This document shows, piece by piece, positions 60,568-64,000 of a DNA stretch of 64,000 nucleotides. Every line of letters begins with the position of its first letter. The first letter of the stretch is position 1. Where the stretch lies: assembly GCF_965208555.1 (NCBI RefSeq), contig NZ_OZ242342.1:3038001-3102000 (forward strand), read 5' to 3'. A program made the translations under genes and the position numbers. The stretch comes from Poriferisodalis sp965208555 (GTDB lineage Bacteria > Actinomycetota > Acidimicrobiia > Acidimicrobiales > Poriferisodalaceae). Under the pieces are notes generated by a model. That model was not told where the DNA came from and ran no database searches. It worked only from the letters and a program-made list of their open reading frames with translations.

Positions 60568-62025
60568 TCAGTTGAGCGGGCGAGCCGTGGGCGGTATCGG
60601 GAAGGGCAGGGCGGTGTGGCCCATCAGCGCCTCGTCGACCGCGGCAGCACATGCCCGGCCCTCGGCGATGGCCCACACGATCAGGCTCTGGCCGCGGCCC
60701 ATGTCGCCGCACACCCACACACCGTCAACGCTGGTGCGGTAGTCGTCGTCGCGCACCACGTTGGAGCGCGCATCGGTCTCGACGCCGAGCTGAGCCAGCA
60801 GGCCCTCCTGCTGCGGCCCCAGGAATCCCATCGCCAGCAGCACGAGCTCGCATTCGAGCTCGAAGTCGGTGCCCTCCACCTCGGCGAACCGTCCGTCGCG
60901 GAACACCACCTCGTGCGCACGCAGCGCCCGCACCGCACCCGCGTCGTCGCTCAGGAACTCCTCGGTGTTCACCGAGTACACCCGGTCGCCCCCTTCCTCG
61001 TGAGCCGACGAGACCCGGTACACCATCGGGTAGGTCGGCCACGGGTTGCCTGAGGGCCGCTCGTCGGGCGGCCGTGGCAAGATCTCGAACTGGTGGACCG
61101 ACGCAGCGCCCTGACGGTGCGCGGTGCCCAGGCAGTCGGCGCCGGTGTCGCCGCCGCCGATGATCACCACGCGCTTGCCCTCGGCGCTGATGGGCACATC
61201 GGCCGGGTCGAGGTCGCCTTCCTGGGCCTTGTTGGCCCACGGCAGGTATTCCATCGCCTGATGGATGCCGTCGAGTTCACGGCCGGGGATCGGCAGGTCA
61301 CGCCACTGGGTGGCACCGCCGGCCAGCACCAGGGCATCGAAGCCGGCTTGCAAGTCGGCAACCGGAATGTCCACGCCGACCTCGATGCCGGTGCGGAACT
61401 TCGTCCCTTCAGCGCTCATCTGGTCGAGCCGCCGTTCGATGTGGCGCTTCTCCATCTTGAACTCGGGAATGCCGTACCGCAGCAGGCCGCCGAGCCGGTC
61501 GGCGCGCTCGAACACCGTGACGTCGTGACCGGCGCGGGTCAGCTGCTGCGCCGCGGCCAGCCCGGCGGGCCCTGAACCCACCACCGCCACGCTGCGACCG
61601 GTGCGCACGGCGGGCAGCTCGGGACGGACCCAACCCATCTCGAAGGCCTTGTCGATGATCGCGACCTCGACCTGCTTGATCGTGACCGGATCGGCGTTGA
61701 TGCCCAGCACGCAGGCACCCTCGCACGGTGCCGGGCACAGGCGGCCGGTGAACTCGGGGAAGTTGTTGGTGGCGTGCAGTCGCTCGATGGCGTCGTGCCA
61801 GCGGTCGCGGTACACCAGGTCGTTCCAGTCCGGGATGATGTTGCCCAGCGGGCAGCCCGAGTTGCAGAACGGCACGCCGCAGTCCATGCAGCGGCTTGCC
61901 TGGGTGCGCAAATCCTCATCGGCGAATGGCTCGTACACCTCTCGCCAGTCGCGCAGGCGCACCGGTACCGGGCGCCGCGTGGGCAGCTCGCGGTCATGCC
62001 GCATGAAGCCCCGGATGTCACCCAT
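60568..62025 (-). CDS. gltD: Glutamate synthase small (beta) subunit
   Basis: GltD (485 residues) passes electrons from NADPH to GltB for glutamate synthesis. The N-terminal part has the iron-sulfur motif CMDCGVPFCNSGCPLGN near residue 48-64. The FAD site GSGPAGLAAAQQL and the NADPH site GGGDTGADCLGTAHR (about 145 and 290) follow, with GDMGRGQSL at the end. The start ATG 62025 overlaps the gltB stop by eight bases, so the two are coupled in the order gltB-gltD on the reverse strand. Confidence 0.96.
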   Translation of the reverse strand: MGDIRGFMRHDRELPTRRPVPVRLRDWREVYEPFADEDLRTQASRCMDCGVPFCNSGCPLGNIIPDWNDLVYRDRWHDAIERLHATNNFPEFTGRLCPAPCEGACVLGINADPVTIKQVEVAIIDKAFEMGWVRPELPAVRTGRSVAVVGSGPAGLAAAQQLTRAGHDVTVFERADRLGGLLRYGIPEFKMEKRHIERRLDQMSAEGTKFRTGIEVGVDIPVADLQAGFDALVLAGGATQWRDLPIPGRELDGIHQAMEYLPWANKAQEGDLDPADVPISAEGKRVVIIGGGDTGADCLGTAHRQGAASVHQFEILPRPPDERPSGNPWPTYPMVYRVSSAHEEGGDRVYSVNTEEFLSDDAGAVRALRAHEVVFRDGRFAEVEGTDFELECELVLLAMGFLGPQQEGLLAQLGVETDARSNVVRDDDYRTSVDGVWVCGDMGRGQSLIVWAIAEGRACAAAVDEALMGHTALPFPIPPTARPLN

Positions 62026-64000
62026 GCGCAGCCGCCATCACTGCCTCGTCGGGATCCTGGCCGAGCTCGGCGGCCGCAGCGCGCGCCTCGAGCACGCGCC
62101 GGTAGTCCTTCGGCATCACCTTGCGGAAGCTGCGCACCTCGCTGTGCCAGCGACGCAGGATGCGCTCTGCCGGGGCCGAATCGGTCTCGGCGACGTGCTG
62201 GCGCAGCACGGCACGCACTTCTGCTGCGTCGGCGTCATCGAGCTGGGGCTCCAGATCGACCATCTCTGAGTTCAGGTTCCGCCAGAAGACGTCGTCGGGG
62301 TCGTAGACGAATGCCACCCCTCCGGACATGCCTGCGCCGAAGTTGCGCCCGACGCTGCCGAGCACCACCACCATGCCGCCGGTCATGTACTCGCACGCGT
62401 GGTCGCCCACGCCCTCGACGACGGCAGTCGCCCCGGAGTTGCGCACGCAGAAGCGCTCGCCGACTGTCCCGCGGATGTACGCCTCACCGCCGGTCGCGCC
62501 GTAGAGGATGACGTTGCCCGCGATGATGTTGTCTTCAGCCACGAATGCTGCATGTGCCTCCCGAGGCGGCCGCACCACGAGGCGCCCGCCCGACAGGCCC
62601 TTGCCGAGGTAGTCGTTGGCGTCGCCGTAGAGCCGCATCGTCAGCCCGCGAGGAACAAATGCGCCGAAGCTCTGCCCGGCGGATCCGTTGAAGGTGAGGT
62701 CGATCGTGTCGTCCGGCAGGCCGTCTCCGCCGTGAGCCGATGTGATGCGGTGTCCCAGCATGGTGCCGACCGTCCGGTTCACATTGCTGATCGGGAGCTC
62801 CGCCCGCACCAGCTCTCCCTGTTCCAGGGCGGGACCGGCCAATTCGATGAGCTGGCGGTCGAGCGCCCGCTCCAGGCCATGGTCCTGGCTCTGCGAGCAG
62901 TAGCGATCCTGGGGCCAGGGTGTCTCGGGCTCCGTCAGGATCGGCGACAGATCCAGCCCGTGCGCCTTCCAGTGAGCTACTGCAGCGGTGGTGTCCAGCC
63001 GGTCCACACGCCCGATGGCCTCGGGCAGCGATCGAAAGCCCAGCATCGCGAGGTACTCGCGCACCTCCTGGGCGATGTACTCGAAGTAGTTCACGACGAA
63101 TTCGGGCCGGCCGCCGAAGCGTTTGCGCAGCTCGCGGTTCTGGGTTGCGACACCCACCGGGCACGTGTCGAGATGGCAGACGCGCATCATGATGCAGCCC
63201 GAGACAACCAGCGGCGCTGTGGCAAAGCCGAACTCCTCGGCGCCCAGCAGTGCTGCCACGATCACGTCGCGGCCGGTCTTCAGCTGCCCGTCGGTCTGCA
63301 CCACGATGCGGTCGCGCAGCCCATTGAGCAGCAGTGTCTGTTGAGTCTCTGCCAGACCCAGCTCCCACGGCGCGCCCGCGTGCTTGAGCGACGTCAGCGG
63401 CGATGCTCCCGTGCCGCCGTCGTGCCCGGAGATCAGCACCACATCGGCCTTTGCCTTCGAGACGCCGGCGGCCACGGTGCCCACGCCCACCTCGGCCACC
63501 AGCTTCACGTGAACGCGTGCTGCGGGGTTGGAGTTCTTGAGATCGTGGATGAGCTGCTTGAGGTCCTCGATCGAATAGATGTCGTGATGGGGCGGCGGGC
63601 TGATGAGCCCGACGCCGGGTGTGGAATGGCGGGTCTTGGCAATCCACGGCCAGACCTTGGGCCCGGGCAGCTGCCCACCCTCGCCGGGCTTGGCACCCTG
63701 GGCCATCTTGATCTGCAGGTCGTCGGCGTTGGTCAGGTATTCCGAGGTGACACCGAAGCGTCCCGAGGCGACCTGCTTGATGGCTGAACGCCGAAGGTCG
63801 CCGTTCGGGTCGGGCACGTAGCGTTCGGGATCCTCGCCGCCCTCACCGGTATTGGACTTGCCCCCGATGCGGTTCATGGCGATCGCCAGCGTCTCGTGCG
63901 CCTCCGCGGAGATCGAGCCGTAGCTCATGGCCCCGGTGGAGAACCGCTTCACGATCTGGCTGACCGGTTCGACCTCGTCGATGCCGATGGGCCCGCTGGG
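62018..64000 (-). CDS. gltB: Glutamate synthase large (alpha) subunit, C-terminal part (gene runs off the window)
   Basis: The last 660 residues of GltB, which makes glutamate from glutamine and 2-oxoglutarate. The frame is open to base 64000. Visible: the FMN-domain start KRFSTGAMSYGSISAEAHE, GEGGQLPGPKVWPWIAKTRH, the 3Fe-4S motif VCHLDTCPVGVATQNRELR, and the C-terminal GxGxG helix domain (GDANDYLGKGLSGG, ATGGEAYIRGTVGERFCVRNSG, GVGDHACEYMTGG). The N-terminal glutaminase part lies outside. Normal C-terminal length. Confidence 0.97.
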   Translation of the reverse strand, partial: PSGPIGIDEVEPVSQIVKRFSTGAMSYGSISAEAHETLAIAMNRIGGKSNTGEGGEDPERYVPDPNGDLRRSAIKQVASGRFGVTSEYLTNADDLQIKMAQGAKPGEGGQLPGPKVWPWIAKTRHSTPGVGLISPPPHHDIYSIEDLKQLIHDLKNSNPAARVHVKLVAEVGVGTVAAGVSKAKADVVLISGHDGGTGASPLTSLKHAGAPWELGLAETQQTLLLNGLRDRIVVQTDGQLKTGRDVIVAALLGAEEFGFATAPLVVSGCIMMRVCHLDTCPVGVATQNRELRKRFGGRPEFVVNYFEYIAQEVREYLAMLGFRSLPEAIGRVDRLDTTAAVAHWKAHGLDLSPILTEPETPWPQDRYCSQSQDHGLERALDRQLIELAGPALEQGELVRAELPISNVNRTVGTMLGHRITSAHGGDGLPDDTIDLTFNGSAGQSFGAFVPRGLTMRLYGDANDYLGKGLSGGRLVVRPPREAHAAFVAEDNIIAGNVILYGATGGEAYIRGTVGERFCVRNSGATAVVEGVGDHACEYMTGGMVVVLGSVGRNFGAGMSGGVAFVYDPDDVFWRNLNSEMVDLEPQLDDADAAEVRAVLRQHVAETDSAPAERILRRWHSEVRSFRKVMPKDYRRVLEARAAAAELGQDPDEAVMAAAHG

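Overview
The window is a high-GC, gene-dense actinobacterial chromosome segment. The order aroB-aroQ-efp-nusB ... pyrR-pyrB-pyrC-carA-carB-pyrD-pyrF-mihF-gmk-rpoZ-coaBC-metK-priA-def-fmt ... ribD-ribE-ribBA-hisG ... infC-rpmI-rplT-rlmB-pheS-pheT is actinobacterial. The actinobacterial integration host factor (mihF), the PriA without a Walker A motif and the many promoters that seem to give leaderless mRNAs agree with this. I would guess class Acidimicrobiia. The HpsN-like dehydrogenase and the many amidohydrolase, SDR and CoA-transferase genes suggest a marine or host-associated heterotroph. That lineage and habitat call is inference from gene content; no rRNA or tRNA gene was seen.

Layout. 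1-2147: end of the shikimate pair aroB-aroQ, then efp and nusB. 2172-13349: an accessory block, namely an MFS transporter followed by a ten-gene, mostly overlapping Tad/Flp-pilus-like locus (two large secreted Cys-rich proteins, a CpaB-like protein, a CpaF/TadA ATPase, TadB and TadC, a 68-residue pilin candidate and three TadE-like proteins). 13399-22691: a tightly coupled pyrimidine operon whose leader carries a PyrR-binding hairpin and, just inside pyrR, a terminator-like palindrome. Its PyrC has lost the metal ligands. 22757-28616: mihF, gmk, rpoZ, coaBC, metK, priA. 28643-30687: a reverse-strand pair, an HpsN-type sulfopropanediol dehydrogenase and an SDR, inserted before def-fmt.

32408-39435 is a catabolic block: phosphoesterase, two amidohydrolases, a metallo-beta-lactamase-fold hydrolase, enoyl-CoA hydratase, class III CoA-transferase, a CopD-like membrane protein and MoaB. 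39435-43323 holds riboflavin genes (no ribH) and hisG. 43406-49855 holds translation genes infC to pheT. 49897-55672 is a reverse-strand operon led by a single-frame cytochrome P450 plus ABC1/UbiB-kinase fusion, followed by two tandem SDRs and a 2-hydroxyacid dehydrogenase. 55712-59229 carries a DUF192 lipoprotein, a GPP34 protein, a nitroreductase and a MerB-like gene. 59236-64000 holds an M20 amidohydrolase and gltD-gltB (gltB runs off the window).

The most remarkable object is the MerB-like gene at 58084-59229. An in-frame TGA falls exactly where organomercurial lyase has its catalytic Cys159. The reading frame and the homology continue beyond it, and a hairpin with a GGUC loop starts 12 bases downstream, as in a bacterial SECIS element. 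It is a candidate selenocysteine-containing organomercurial-lyase homologue. Next in interest are the P450-ABC1 fusion, the pseudo-dihydroorotase in the pyr operon, and the pyrR leader, which looks like PyrR-controlled translation coupled to attenuation. No intergenic gap exceeds 300 bases, and no CRISPR array, insertion sequence, rRNA or tRNA was seen.
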